A DNA stretch of 64,000 bases from Pseudomonadota bacterium (lineage in GTDB: Bacteria; Pseudomonadota; Gammaproteobacteria; Acidithiobacillales; Acidithiobacillaceae). Of the stretch, positions 1-8,819 are shown in pieces. The position numbers were made by a program, and so were the translations under genes. The stretch covers positions 1 to 64,000 of the forward strand of contig JAKARO010000006.1 of the NCBI GenBank assembly GCA_021821885.1, given 5' to 3'. Each line of letters opens with the position of its first letter. Within the stretch, counting starts at the first letter, position 1. The notes below the pieces were generated by a model. That model searched no databases. It saw only the letters and a program-made list of their open reading frames with translations, and had not been told where the DNA came from.

Positions 1-76
<76 letters not shown>

Positions 77-137
77 ATTGCGCAGGAGGATAGTGTCCGC
101 CAGCCAAAAAAGCAAGACTGCCATGCCATGCAGATAC

Positions 138-1142
138 TCAGACAGGGCGACGTCCAACAACAACCACATCGCTGCCCACCGGATAGAGTTCGCTCTGGAA
201 TCCAGAGGCTTCCAGTGCTGCAGAAATTTCAGGCGGCCGGAGAAAATGGTTGCCCTGAACATGCTCCGTGACATTCTGGAAAGCCATTCCCCTGTATTCT
301 GGCTGTCTCAGGATCCCCACATCCTCGGGCCAGGCAGGCTCCCAGATGACGACCGCTCCACCCGGGTTAAGCTCCCTGTGCAGGCGGTCAAACAGAGTTC
401 CCCGGAGCTCCCAGACATGATGGAGAGCACGGTTCATGACGATCAGGTCAGCTGGTCGTGGCAGCTGGAACTGGTGAATATCTCCCTCTGCAAACTGGAG
501 TCGACCGGACAGTCCTTCGGCTTCGGCCTTTGCGGTCGCCTGCAGGATATTTTCGGCAAATCCGTCCAGACCCAGCCCCTGCAGAAGGCGGCAGCGCCCG
601 AGCAGGGCGCGGAGATACCAGCCATTTCCACAGCCCAGGTCGACCGCCAGCCCGGATTTGTCGTTCATTTCCTGAAAAATCCCAACCCGGGGTAGAATCT
701 CATTCTCGAAGGTGCTGCGAAAATTCAGTTCCAGCATGGCACCAAACCAGGGGAGAATCGTTTCCCGCTCTGCCAGCACCTTTTCTCCCGGCCTCTCCCC
801 TGTACGCATAAGGCCTGCGGCACGCTCCGCCATATGGGCGGACAGTACCGCCCCCACCGCAATGGCCATCTGGCTGTTTTCCGCCTCCGGGCGCATCGCG
901 GCACCATCTTCACTCAGGGAAAACAGTGCACCGTCCCGTTCCAGCCAGCCGAAAGCGTAGGCAGCGTCACACCAGCGTTCCAGGTAACCGCGGTCCATAC
1001 CACTCTGCTGGGCAAGGCGGTCCACATCTGCCTTCTGCAGGAGGTACAGGGCCGAAAATAGCCCGTTTGCCACTCCGATAAAAGCGATATTGAGGGACAT
1101 TGCACCCTGGGCGGTTCTGCGAAGATCTTCTACCGGTATCAA
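138..1142 (-). CDS. SAM-dependent methyltransferase with N-terminal winged-helix domain
   Basis: The 334-residue protein has an N-terminal helical, winged-helix-like region (about residues 1-100) of the kind used for dimerisation in O-methyltransferases. A class I methyltransferase fold follows, with the SAM-binding glycine motif DLGCGNG near residue 170 and a later acidic GDIHQF segment. The start is TTG, supported by an AGGAGG ribosome-binding site 5 nt upstream that overlaps the stop of the TauE-like gene, so the two genes probably form an operon. The substrate cannot be told from sequence. Confidence 0.8.
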   Translation of the reverse strand: MIPVEDLRRTAQGAMSLNIAFIGVANGLFSALYLLQKADVDRLAQQSGMDRGYLERWCDAAYAFGWLERDGALFSLSEDGAAMRPEAENSQMAIAVGAVLSAHMAERAAGLMRTGERPGEKVLAERETILPWFGAMLELNFRSTFENEILPRVGIFQEMNDKSGLAVDLGCGNGWYLRALLGRCRLLQGLGLDGFAENILQATAKAEAEGLSGRLQFAEGDIHQFQLPRPADLIVMNRALHHVWELRGTLFDRLHRELNPGGAVVIWEPAWPEDVGILRQPEYRGMAFQNVTEHVQGNHFLRPPEISAALEASGFQSELYPVGSDVVVVGRRPV

Positions 1143-1151
1143 GACGGCCTC

Positions 1152-1922
1152 CTAGATCAGATACTTGATTCCTACTCCCGCCAGGAGAGACAGAGTCGCG
1201 AGCATGAACGCCCGCGGCGGGATCCGCAAATGGAGATGGTTTCCTGCCCAGAGACCCACGAGCACCGGAGGGATGAGCATCAGAAACCCTACGGCCAGGG
1301 ACACATTCAGCAGTGCGAGGTACACATAGAGGAAAAGCCTCAGGACGTTGTCTGTGAGGGCTACCCCCTGGAAGGTCGCCCGGAATGCCCTTTTATCCAG
1401 ATGCCGCATCTGGAGATAGGCGACAATTGGCGGCCCTCCGCCGCCGTAAAGACTGCCAATCACCCCGCCAGAAACCCCGAGCGGCAGGCCCCAGGGCAGG
1501 GAAACGCGGGGTAGACGTTCCGGTTTCAGCAGCAGGGCATAGAGGACATAGGCCAGAACAAACAGTCCAAGGAACCGGGTAAGACTCTGGGCATCGCTAT
1601 CTGCAAGGACGTAGGATCCCGCCAGAAGCCCAAGAAAGCTTCCGGGAATCAGCCAGCGCAGTTCCGGCCAGCGGATCTCCTGAAAATCGTAGGCTCCCAG
1701 AAGCACGGACCCAAGGAGATCCAGCAGGAGTACCACCGGAACCACTTCCTTGATCGGGAAAAACAGGGTGAGCAGGGCCACCGAAATCAGGCCAGAGCCA
1801 AACCCGATCACGCCACGGACATAGAAGGCCAGAAACACGATCACGGCCGCGGTTACCCAGAGAATGGGCTCATGCCAGAGGGACTGGAAGGACAGGGACG
1901 TCTGGGAAAACATACAGAACAT
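1152..1922 (-). CDS. TauE/SafE (TSUP) family membrane transporter
   Basis: The 256-residue polytopic inner-membrane protein has about 8 hydrophobic segments and the family hallmarks: GVIGFGSGLISVALL in the first repeat and a Gly-rich GVSGGVIGSLYGGGGPP in the second. The TSUP family exports or imports organosulfonates, sulfite or related anions. In a sulfur-oxidising host sulfite export is plausible but not shown. The ATG follows an AGGAAAA ribosome-binding site. It lies just upstream of the methyltransferase with 9 bp between them. Confidence 0.82.
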   Translation of the reverse strand: MFCMFSQTSLSFQSLWHEPILWVTAAVIVFLAFYVRGVIGFGSGLISVALLTLFFPIKEVVPVVLLLDLLGSVLLGAYDFQEIRWPELRWLIPGSFLGLLAGSYVLADSDAQSLTRFLGLFVLAYVLYALLLKPERLPRVSLPWGLPLGVSGGVIGSLYGGGGPPIVAYLQMRHLDKRAFRATFQGVALTDNVLRLFLYVYLALLNVSLAVGFLMLIPPVLVGLWAGNHLHLRIPPRAFMLATLSLLAGVGIKYLI

Positions 1923-1998
1923 TGTATTATTTTCCTATTCCACCGGCTACTGCCGGGACAGAAAAACGCTGCCGGAAAGCTAGGCAAAGCGACAAAAA

Positions 1999-2985
1999 AT
2001 GCCTAATATCATAGGGATCAATTTCGCATGGGTGGGGAAGGCCATGCACCGAACCGATACCAGCACCTGTTTTACTGGACACAGGCCGTCAGTCCTGCAT
2101 TTTCTTGCCATTTCCCTGCTGCTGTTTCTGGGGACCATCCTGCTGGGTTCTGGTACCGCCAGGGCTAGCACACAGATCGGTCTCCCCCCGATCCAGGCAC
2201 GGGCCTACATTCTGGTCAATGCCAGCACGGGCCAGATCCTCGCGGCACACCATGCCTATCAGCCCTATGCCATCGCCAGCATTACCAAACTGATGACGCT
2301 GTACCTGCTGTTCCAAAACATAAAGGCAGGCCACCTGCGGCTGGACCAGGACTTCATCCCCTGCCCGGCCGCGCTGCGCACGGGGGGGTCTTCCATGTTT
2401 CTGCGGGCAGGCCAGCCGTTCACGGTAGCCCAGCTGATTCTGGGAATGACCGTCCCCTCCGGCAACGATGCCGCGGTGGAGGCAGCCCATCTGGTAGCAG
2501 GTTCCGTACCGGCCTTCGTCGCCCGGATGAACCGCATGGCCCACCAGCTTGGCATGGTGTCGACTTCCTTCCATGATCCGGACGGCCTGCCCCATCCCAA
2601 CAACATGGGAAGTCCCTATGACATCGCTCTGCTCACCCGGGCGATCATCCAGAAATTCCCCCGGTTCATGCCCTTTTTCCGGCACGCGCATTTTACCTAT
2701 GCCGGTATTACCAGTCCTAACCCGAACCTGCTTGTGGGACGGGTACCTTTCATCACCGGCATGAAAAGTGGTTATACTGATGCCGCCGGACACTGTCTGG
2801 TCGCCACAGGAACCAAGGACGGCGTCAGTCTGATTGCCGTCGTCTTGGGGGTTCCCTCCTTTACCGTCGAACGCCGGGGTTTCTGGAAAGCCTCCTGGCA
2901 AAGCCTGAAACTGCTCGACTGGGGCTTTGCCAGGACACTCTGGCTGCCCGCCCTACCCCATCTGGAACGGACTTCCGCTCACTGA
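1999..2985 (+). CDS. D-alanyl-D-alanine carboxypeptidase (S11 family, PBP5/6-like)
   Basis: This is a periplasmic penicillin-binding protein that trims the terminal D-Ala of peptidoglycan pentapeptides. All three active-site motifs are visible: SxxK as SITK (residues 94-97), SxN as SGN, and KTG as KSG in GMKSGYTDAAG. A hydrophobic signal peptide lies at about residues 32-56 and ends near ARAS. The first ATG (1999) gives a long N-tail; ATG 2044 would give a more usual signal peptide and is an equally good start. At 328 residues it lacks the C-terminal beta-domain plus amphipathic anchor of classical PBP5, as in short S11 enzymes. Confidence 0.88.
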   Translation: MPNIIGINFAWVGKAMHRTDTSTCFTGHRPSVLHFLAISLLLFLGTILLGSGTARASTQIGLPPIQARAYILVNASTGQILAAHHAYQPYAIASITKLMTLYLLFQNIKAGHLRLDQDFIPCPAALRTGGSSMFLRAGQPFTVAQLILGMTVPSGNDAAVEAAHLVAGSVPAFVARMNRMAHQLGMVSTSFHDPDGLPHPNNMGSPYDIALLTRAIIQKFPRFMPFFRHAHFTYAGITSPNPNLLVGRVPFITGMKSGYTDAAGHCLVATGTKDGVSLIAVVLGVPSFTVERRGFWKASWQSLKLLDWGFARTLWLPALPHLERTSAH

Positions 2986-3001
2986 AAGACGGTTTGTCCT
3001 C

Positions 3002-4540
3002 CTAGTGCCTTGGGGAATCCTGCGTTCCCCTGGCATCCTGGGCTCCGTTCCCGGAACGCCGGAACAGGAACACCAGTGGAACCAGGACAAGAAACCCGTA
3101 AAAAACCAGATTGTAGGCATCCAGCATCCCCCGCATTCCCGACTGCGACAGCAGGACCACATTGCCGAGTATGTGCCAGAAAACCGGGCCCTGGGCAGTA
3201 CCCAAAAGTTCCATATAGCGGGTCAGGGCAGGCGAAAAGGCATTGATATGCCCTCCCATCTGGTTCCAGGCCACCTGCTGTTCCTCGGTCATCACCGTCG
3301 ACACAATGGCGATGCCGATTCCGCCCCCGAGGGTACGCATCAGGTTGAAAATTCCCGATCCCTCCGCCTGCTCTGGCTTTTTCAGTGTTGAAAAAGCCAG
3401 GGTAAACAGCGGGATGCTGACCAGACCAAGCCCAATCCCACGAAGAAACGCTGGCCAGACAATCCATTCCACGCTGATGTTCAGGTTGTACAGGGTCGCA
3501 TACCAGGTCCCGAGCCCGCCAAAAAAAATCCCGAGAAGAACAATATCTCTGGGATTGACATTCCGCCCGAGAAGTTTCCCGGCCACCATCATGGCAGCCA
3601 TGGCCCCCAACCCCTGAGGAGCCATGGCCAGGCCGGTCGTGAAGGCCTCATATTTCATCAGGTTTTCCAGCATGATGGGCAGAATGACCATGACACCAAA
3701 AAGGGCCAGCCCGAAAACGGCAATTCCCAGACTTCCGATGGCGAGATTACGGTCCCGGAGAAGGCGCAAATCCACCACCGGATAGGAAATGGTCAGTGAC
3801 CGCCACAGGAAAAAAGCCATACAGAGGGCGGACACCAGACTCAGAATGATAATCATCCGGGAACTGAACCAGTTGTCCTGGTTGCCGAGACTCAGAACCG
3901 CCTGCAGCCCTCCAAGACCAGCGGCCATCAGTCCGAATCCCAGCCAGTCCACCCGGCGGGGGTGATCGCTGCGCCCCGCATCCGGAACCGCCTGCATCAG
4001 AAGAAAGGCAAGAATTCCAAAGGGAATGTTCACATAGAAAACCCAGCGCCAGCTGAGGGTATCGGTAAGATAACCTCCCAGAGTAGGGCCCAGGATAGGG
4101 CCCAGCATAATGCCCATCCCCAGTATGGCCATTGCCTGACCCCGTTTCTCCGCGGGATAGGCCCCAAGCATGATGGTCTGTCCCACAGGAGCCAGGGAAG
4201 CCCCGAACACTCCCTGCAGAAGCCGCCAGAGAACAATTTCGGCAAGGCTGTGGGACTGTCCGCAAAGCGCCGAGGCTGCTACAAATCCCACGACGCTCCA
4301 GACCATCACGGTGCGCTGGCCATAGCGTTCCACGAGCAGCCCTGTCAGGGGAAGAATAATCACGTTCGCAACCATGTAGCTGGTCAGAACCCAGGTAATC
4401 TGGTCGCTGTTGGCCTGGAGGGAACCCTGCATGTAGGTGAGCGCCACATTGACAATGGTCAGGTCCAGCACCTGCATGACCACAGCCAGCATGACCGCGA
4501 CCGTGATGACCAGGGTAGAGCCATTTCCCGTCTTCGTCAT
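3002..4540 (-). CDS. DHA2-family MFS multidrug efflux transporter (EmrB/QacA type)
   Basis: The 512-residue protein has about 14 membrane helices. It carries the DHA2 signatures VLDLTIVNVALTYMQ in helix 1 and the antiporter motif C region GPILGPTLGGYLTD. Such pumps exchange protons for drugs or hydrophobic toxins, often with an EmrA-type adaptor; no adaptor gene is adjacent. The start is well placed behind GGAGA. The upstream pseudouridine synthase gene ends 18 bp before it, so co-transcription is likely. Confidence 0.88.
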   Translation of the reverse strand: MTKTGNGSTLVITVAVMLAVVMQVLDLTIVNVALTYMQGSLQANSDQITWVLTSYMVANVIILPLTGLLVERYGQRTVMVWSVVGFVAASALCGQSHSLAEIVLWRLLQGVFGASLAPVGQTIMLGAYPAEKRGQAMAILGMGIMLGPILGPTLGGYLTDTLSWRWVFYVNIPFGILAFLLMQAVPDAGRSDHPRRVDWLGFGLMAAGLGGLQAVLSLGNQDNWFSSRMIIILSLVSALCMAFFLWRSLTISYPVVDLRLLRDRNLAIGSLGIAVFGLALFGVMVILPIMLENLMKYEAFTTGLAMAPQGLGAMAAMMVAGKLLGRNVNPRDIVLLGIFFGGLGTWYATLYNLNISVEWIVWPAFLRGIGLGLVSIPLFTLAFSTLKKPEQAEGSGIFNLMRTLGGGIGIAIVSTVMTEEQQVAWNQMGGHINAFSPALTRYMELLGTAQGPVFWHILGNVVLLSQSGMRGMLDAYNLVFYGFLVLVPLVFLFRRSGNGAQDARGTQDSPRH

Positions 4541-4558
4541 TGCGCTTTCTCCGTCACA

Positions 4559-5359
4559 TCAGCCCGAGTCTACTGACCGGCCGGTCGGTCTGCAATGGGA
4601 TGGACGCGCACCCTCCAGCTGCCGCACTTCCCCCTCCGTGAGCCAGCGCCATTCTCCAGGGCAGAGTCCACCGAGCGGCAGCGGACCAATGGCTACACGG
4701 ACCAGCCGTAGGACCTCGCTCGGCTGCAGGGCCACGAGTCGCCGGATCTGGCGGTTGCGGCCCTCCTGAAGCACAAATTCGAGCCACTGGGTACGTCCAC
4801 CACAGCGGAGCTCACGGATGTCCATGGGCAGACAGGGGTGACCGTCCAGGATGGGTCCTGCGGCGAGTGCGGATACCACTTCCGGGAGCAGGGGCGGACT
4901 GACCTGCACATGATAGGTTTTGGGAACATGCCCACCGGGCACCAGAATCCGGTCAGCCCAGACCGGATCGTTGGCCAGCAGCAGGAGTCCGCTGCTGGCC
5001 TGGTCCAGCCGACCCACGGGAAAGAGCCATGGTTCAGGAGGAATCAGGTCATAGACCGTTTTCCGGTCTCCACTGTCCAGCCGCGTGACCAGATATCCCC
5101 GTGGCTTGTTCAGCATCAGGACCCGCCGTGCCAGCGGCTCTACCGGCCGGCCATCCACCTCAATGCGAATCCCATGCAGGGGATGGCGCCGGTCCGGATG
5201 GGACTCTACCCGGCCATTCACACATACGCGCCCAGCCCGGATCCATGCTTCCGCCACCGTCCGTGAGCAGATGCCCCATTTGGAGAGGATACGGGCGAGG
5301 CCATACGACGGGGAACTGGCTACATTCCACCGTTTTTTTGCTTTATGATCAGGGTGCAT
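4559..5359 (-). CDS. Pseudouridine synthase, RsuA/RluB/RluE family
   Basis: The ORF-track entry extends to 5728, but its first 123 residues are the antisense shadow of the ferritin-like gene. The real protein begins near MHPDHKAKK (start 5359 or 5365; no clear ribosome-binding site) and has about 266 residues. An S4 RNA-binding domain (LARILSKWGICSRT) is followed by the synthase domain with catalytic GRLDQASSGL and the NRQIRR motif. It converts specific rRNA uridines to pseudouridine; 16S versus 23S specificity cannot be assigned. Only 27 bp separate its start from the divergent ferritin-like gene. Confidence 0.85.
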   Translation of the reverse strand: MHPDHKAKKRWNVASSPSYGLARILSKWGICSRTVAEAWIRAGRVCVNGRVESHPDRRHPLHGIRIEVDGRPVEPLARRVLMLNKPRGYLVTRLDSGDRKTVYDLIPPEPWLFPVGRLDQASSGLLLLANDPVWADRILVPGGHVPKTYHVQVSPPLLPEVVSALAAGPILDGHPCLPMDIRELRCGGRTQWLEFVLQEGRNRQIRRLVALQPSEVLRLVRVAIGPLPLGGLCPGEWRWLTEGEVRQLEGARPSHCRPTGRSVDSG

Positions 5360-5386
5360 GTTCATCCATTGCACAAGGAGCCGGGT

Positions 5387-5698
5387 ATGGCCCATGAAGC
5401 CCTGCACGAACCCGCTGAAAAGCTCAGTCCACGCACCCTGGATATCCATCGTGCGATTACTTCCCTGATGGAAGAATTTGAGGCCGTAGACTGGTACCAG
5501 CAACGTGCCGACGTCAGCACCGATCCGGAACTCCGGGCAGTTCTGGAACACAACCGGGACGAGGAAATCGAGCACGCCGCCATGGTACTGGAATGGCTGC
5601 GCCGGCAAATGCCGCGGCTGGACCGGGAACTGCGGGAATACCTTTTCAAGGGGGGTTCTATCACTGGCCACGAAGAAGAATCCATGGGCAGGGACTAG
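5387..5698 (+). CDS. Encapsulated-ferritin-like (EncFtn) protein without visible cargo tag
   Basis: The 103-residue start used here (5387) has AAGGAG 6 nt upstream; the longer ORF start at 5345 does not. The core MEEFEAVDWYQQR and HNRDEEIEHAAMVLEWLRR matches the EncFtn family, which builds annular ferroxidase decamers. The expected iron ligands Glu30, Glu60 and His63 and the nearby Trp36-Tyr37 are present. Known EncFtn proteins carry a C-terminal extension with an encapsulin-docking peptide. This one stops after SITGHEEESMGRD, and no encapsulin gene is in the window. It converges on hemW and shares a CTAG stop with it. Confidence 0.85.
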   Translation: MAHEALHEPAEKLSPRTLDIHRAITSLMEEFEAVDWYQQRADVSTDPELRAVLEHNRDEEIEHAAMVLEWLRRQMPRLDRELREYLFKGGSITGHEEESMGRD

Positions 5699-6894
5699 AA
5701 CGTCCGGACATTGCCGGTTCCCTGCCATTTTCCTGAATTTTCCGGCAGGAAACGCAGGCAGAGTTCGTTGTGCCAGTTGAGGCCCATCGGGGTGGGTCGC
5801 CAGACCCCGTCCTCCCGCTGCAGCAGTCCCTGTTTTTCTGCCTGCCGGAGTCTTCCCTCCACTTCCACGAATGGCAGCCCGGTGCGGAGCTCAAAAAGTT
5901 CTGCCCCAAATCCTTCCACCAGCCGCAGGACATTGAGGAAGAACTCAAAGGGACGATCTTCGGGAAGCACCCAGTGGCCATCGCCCGGACTGCCGCCTGT
6001 GTCCAGGGCCGAATCCATGTAGGTTTCCGGACGCGGAGTCCTGCGGCTGCGCCAGATGCCCTGCCCGGGCATGGTCAGTTTGCCATGGGCCCCGGCCCCG
6101 ATTCCCAGATAGTCCCCATATTTCCAGTAATTCCGGTTGTGCCAGCAGGCCTGCCCCGGACGCGCATGGGCCGAAATTTCGTAACGTTCGAGTCCTCCCT
6201 CATCCAGGGTGGACCGGAGCATCTCCTCCATTTCTGCCGCACGGTCCGCATCGGGCAGTCCGGCGGGAGGGTGGCTCCCAAAGGGAGTTCCAGGTTCCAG
6301 GGTCAGCTGGTACAGGGAGACATGGGGTGGGGCATAGGAAAGTGCCTCGCGGACATCTTCCAGGGCTTCGTCCACCCTCTGCCCGGGGAGAGCAAAAATC
6401 AGGTCTACATTCCAGTTCTGGAATCCCGCATGCACCAGGGATTCAATAGCCATGCGGGCCTCTTGGCCATCATGGATTCGCCCAAGACGCTGCAGGAAGC
6501 GGTCCTGGAAAGACTGTACGCCCAAGGACAGCCGGGTAATTCCGGCATCCCGGAAGCCCTGAAAAGCACCGGCCTCAACCGCCCCTGGGTTGGCTTCCAG
6601 GGTAATTTCCGCCCCCGGGACCAGGCGCAGACGCGCCCGTATGCCAGACAGAAGCGCGTCGATAGCTCCGGCAGGGAACAGGCTTGGGGTTCCACCACCA
6701 AAAAATACACTGCTGACAGGGCGCCCCCAGACCCGGGGGAGTTCCCGCTCAAGATCGGCCAGCAGCGCATCCACATAGCGCGCGGCCGGAAAGGTATTGG
6801 CGGCATGGGAATTGAAATCGCAGTATGGGCATTTTTCCCTGCACCACGGAAGATGCACATACAGTGAAAGGGGGGGTAAAATTAGACTAGCCAT
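5695..6894 (-). CDS. hemW: HemW, radical SAM heme chaperone
   Basis: The 399-residue protein has the radical SAM cluster motif CREKCPYC (CxxxCxxC) at about residues 18-25, the SAM-binding GGGTPS, and the HemN/HemW-type GVQSFQDRFLQRLGR segment. It lacks the N-terminal extension of true coproporphyrinogen oxidase HemN, so HemW (heme insertion into respiratory proteins) is the better call. Its stop overlaps that of the ferritin-like gene by 4 bp (CTAG). The pairing with an iron-storage-like gene may be coincidental. Confidence 0.9.
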   Translation of the reverse strand: MASLILPPLSLYVHLPWCREKCPYCDFNSHAANTFPAARYVDALLADLERELPRVWGRPVSSVFFGGGTPSLFPAGAIDALLSGIRARLRLVPGAEITLEANPGAVEAGAFQGFRDAGITRLSLGVQSFQDRFLQRLGRIHDGQEARMAIESLVHAGFQNWNVDLIFALPGQRVDEALEDVREALSYAPPHVSLYQLTLEPGTPFGSHPPAGLPDADRAAEMEEMLRSTLDEGGLERYEISAHARPGQACWHNRNYWKYGDYLGIGAGAHGKLTMPGQGIWRSRRTPRPETYMDSALDTGGSPGDGHWVLPEDRPFEFFLNVLRLVEGFGAELFELRTGLPFVEVEGRLRQAEKQGLLQREDGVWRPTPMGLNWHNELCLRFLPENSGKWQGTGNVRTF

Positions 6895-6914
6895 ACCGGA
6901 CAGGGGTGAAAAGC

Positions 6915-7478
6915 ATGGAGCATAATAGCATGGAAACAGACTGGACGGACCTGTTCCTGCTGGGCACGGTGCTATTTCCGGGTGCCCGCATGGGACTCCG
7001 GGTTTTTGAACCGCGGTATCTGGACATGGTCAGCCGCAGTTTGCGCAGCCACCACCCCTTTGCGGTCTGCCTCCACCAGGAAGGCCACGAAAATGCCCCG
7101 GAGAACGTGGCAACCCTGGCACAGATCCGGGACTGGGACTCCCGGAACGGGATGCTCCTCATTGAAGTAGAGGGTGGCAGCCGCTGCAGCATCGTGGAGT
7201 GGCGGAAACGGGCCGGCATTGCCACTGCCCGCCTCTGTCCGTGGGAAGAAGAACCGCATCTGCCCATACCCCCCCGGCACAGCTGGATGGAACCCATCCT
7301 CATGGAACTGACAGGGGACACCTGTGCCGGGGGTCTGGATGCTACCACGGCCGGCATGCTTCTCGCCCAGGCCCTGCCAGTCCCCATTGCCAAAAAACTG
7401 GAGCTTCTGCTGCTGCAGGACCCGGTCGAACGGCTGGACCACATCGCCCGGTTCCTTTGCGAGAAGAACAGTCAGTAG
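6915..7478 (+). CDS. LON-peptidase substrate-binding-domain protein (LonB-like, YcaA type)
   Basis: This is a stand-alone Lon N-terminal domain of about 187 residues, with the typical opening LFLLGTVLFPGARMGLRVFEPRYLDMV. There is no AAA or protease domain, as is usual for these small proteins. Start 6915 is chosen because AGGGGTG lies 6 nt upstream; a GTG at 6906 in frame is the alternative. The last 7 bp overlap the convergent cNMP-binding gene. Cellular role is unproven. Confidence 0.8.
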   Translation: MEHNSMETDWTDLFLLGTVLFPGARMGLRVFEPRYLDMVSRSLRSHHPFAVCLHQEGHENAPENVATLAQIRDWDSRNGMLLIEVEGGSRCSIVEWRKRAGIATARLCPWEEEPHLPIPPRHSWMEPILMELTGDTCAGGLDATTAGMLLAQALPVPIAKKLELLLLQDPVERLDHIARFLCEKNSQ

Positions 7479-7978
7479 CGGCCCTTTCCAGATCCTTTCC
7501 CGTAGAGGTAGCTGGAAAAATCCGAGTAGTCCTGGGAGAGATGGCGGAACAGGTGGTCCAGGCTGATAATCGCCTGTTCCAGGATGTTGACGGTAATATA
7601 TGGCCGCTCGACCTTGAGGCGCTGGTACCGCGCGCGGGTCAGCACAAGGACCTGGGTGTCCTCGGAGCGGGCGACGATACGGGCACTCCGGGGCTCCCGG
7701 TCAAAAAAGGACATTTCTCCAGCCATCTGCCCCTGACGGACACGGACCACCTCTACCTCGTTGCCATCAGCACTGTGGTGGACAATGGCCATCTCCCCCT
7801 GGACACAGAAGAACAGGGCCTCTCCCAAAGTCCCCCATTCCGCGATGATCTGGCCGTTCCGGAAGGCTGCATGGGTCACATACTCGGCAAGCACCTGGAC
7901 CTCCTCCAGCGTAAGGGACTGGGCCAGGTGGTGCTGCTGCAGAAATTCGCCAATTTTCGCGGGACCGACGGCTGCCAT
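7472..7978 (-). CDS. Cyclic nucleotide-binding (Crp/Fnr N-domain) protein without DNA-binding domain
   Basis: The 168-residue protein contains one cNMP-binding beta-barrel, with FFCVQGEMAIVHHS and GEMSFFDREPRSARIVA matching the phosphate-binding cassette (GE...RSA). After the barrel there is only a helix (ITVNILEQAIISLDHLFRHL), and no helix-turn-helix is visible. It may therefore be a sensor or partner subunit rather than a transcription factor. A strong GGAAGGGGGG ribosome-binding site precedes the ATG. Confidence 0.78.
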   Translation of the reverse strand: MAAVGPAKIGEFLQQHHLAQSLTLEEVQVLAEYVTHAAFRNGQIIAEWGTLGEALFFCVQGEMAIVHHSADGNEVEVVRVRQGQMAGEMSFFDREPRSARIVARSEDTQVLVLTRARYQRLKVERPYITVNILEQAIISLDHLFRHLSQDYSDFSSYLYGKGSGKGRY

Positions 7979-8131
7979 GCTTCCCCCCTTCCTTGTCTCT
8001 CTGCGGAATCCTGAAGAAAGCTTGCCACACTCCGCCCCATGAGAAAACAGCCGCCGAATCTCTCCAGAACTGCGTTGACGCAGGGCAAAGGCAGACTGCT
8101 GGCCACCCTCCGGTCCGGCGGCCAGAGCGGT

Positions 8132-8605
8132 TCAGAGGTGGGCCTGCAGGTGTTTCCCGATTTCCCTGGCATCCAGCAGGGAGAAATCCCGGTCGATTTC
8201 CGCGGTAATCCTCTCCTGGACCCCAGGGTCCAGGTGCTTGCGCAGGAGACCCAGAAAATGTGGCGCAGAACAGAGATAGAGACGGCCGTACTTTCCCGAC
8301 TCTTCCCGGAGCACGTCCGCTACCATGCCGGCAAAGCGGATGGCCTCCTCTTCCTTTGGTTCCACGGGCGTTCCCATGCCAAACTTGCCCCGCATGTTCA
8401 GGACGGTGCCAAAACCAGGCTCGTCCGACGCCATTTCGTTCTCGTGCAGGCGCGAGGCAGGGTGGCTCATGTCCCGGAACTCCTCGAGCACCACTGGAAC
8501 TTCTTCCGCCGCAGACTGCGTACCGGACAGTGCCATGGAACCGGGCTTTCCGACCCGGAAAAACCGTGCACGTGCTGCATCCGCCACTACCACCCAGGTT
8601 TCCAT
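8132..8605 (-). CDS. Host attachment family protein
   Basis: The real 157-residue protein starts at METWVVVADAARARFFRV, with GGAGG 8 nt upstream. The ORF-track version from 9076 runs through the antisense of the aminotransferase. The N-terminal beta-strand plus DAARARFF pattern is typical of the family named after Agrobacterium proteins needed for attachment to host cells, related in fold to the eRF1/Pelota central domain. In free-living chemolithotrophs the role is unknown, possibly ribosome- or translation-linked. Confidence 0.72.
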   Translation of the reverse strand: METWVVVADAARARFFRVGKPGSMALSGTQSAAEEVPVVLEEFRDMSHPASRLHENEMASDEPGFGTVLNMRGKFGMGTPVEPKEEEAIRFAGMVADVLREESGKYGRLYLCSAPHFLGLLRKHLDPGVQERITAEIDRDFSLLDAREIGKHLQAHL

Positions 8606-8733
8606 TTTGCGCCCCTCCAAAAGTACCGCTCCCCTGCCCGGCAGGAGCCAGGCCGTTTCCATCCTTCCCTTATTAGAGAGCCTAGACCATTTTTGGATCC
8701 CGTACCCGGGCACCATCAACCGGAGAAGCATGG

Positions 8734-8761
8734 TTGATTTTCCACTTGAAAGGCATACAAT
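8734..8761 (+). promoter_or_regulatory. Predicted sigma-70 promoter of the aminotransferase gene
   Basis: TTGATT (-35) and TACAAT (-10) are separated by 16 bp, about 60 bp ahead of the TTG start of the aminotransferase. The site lies in the 214-bp gap between divergent genes. Matches are 4/6 and 5/6 to consensus. Confidence 0.45.
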
Positions 8762-8819
8762 TTTGCACCCTGTCCGCGAAACTGCGGGTACTGCAGGCCC
8801 TTTCTTGGAGTCGCCAGCT

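Noticed and set aside
5366-5728. N-terminal 121 codons of the pseudouridine synthase ORF
   Set aside because: They are antisense to the EncFtn gene, whose sequence matches its family closely.
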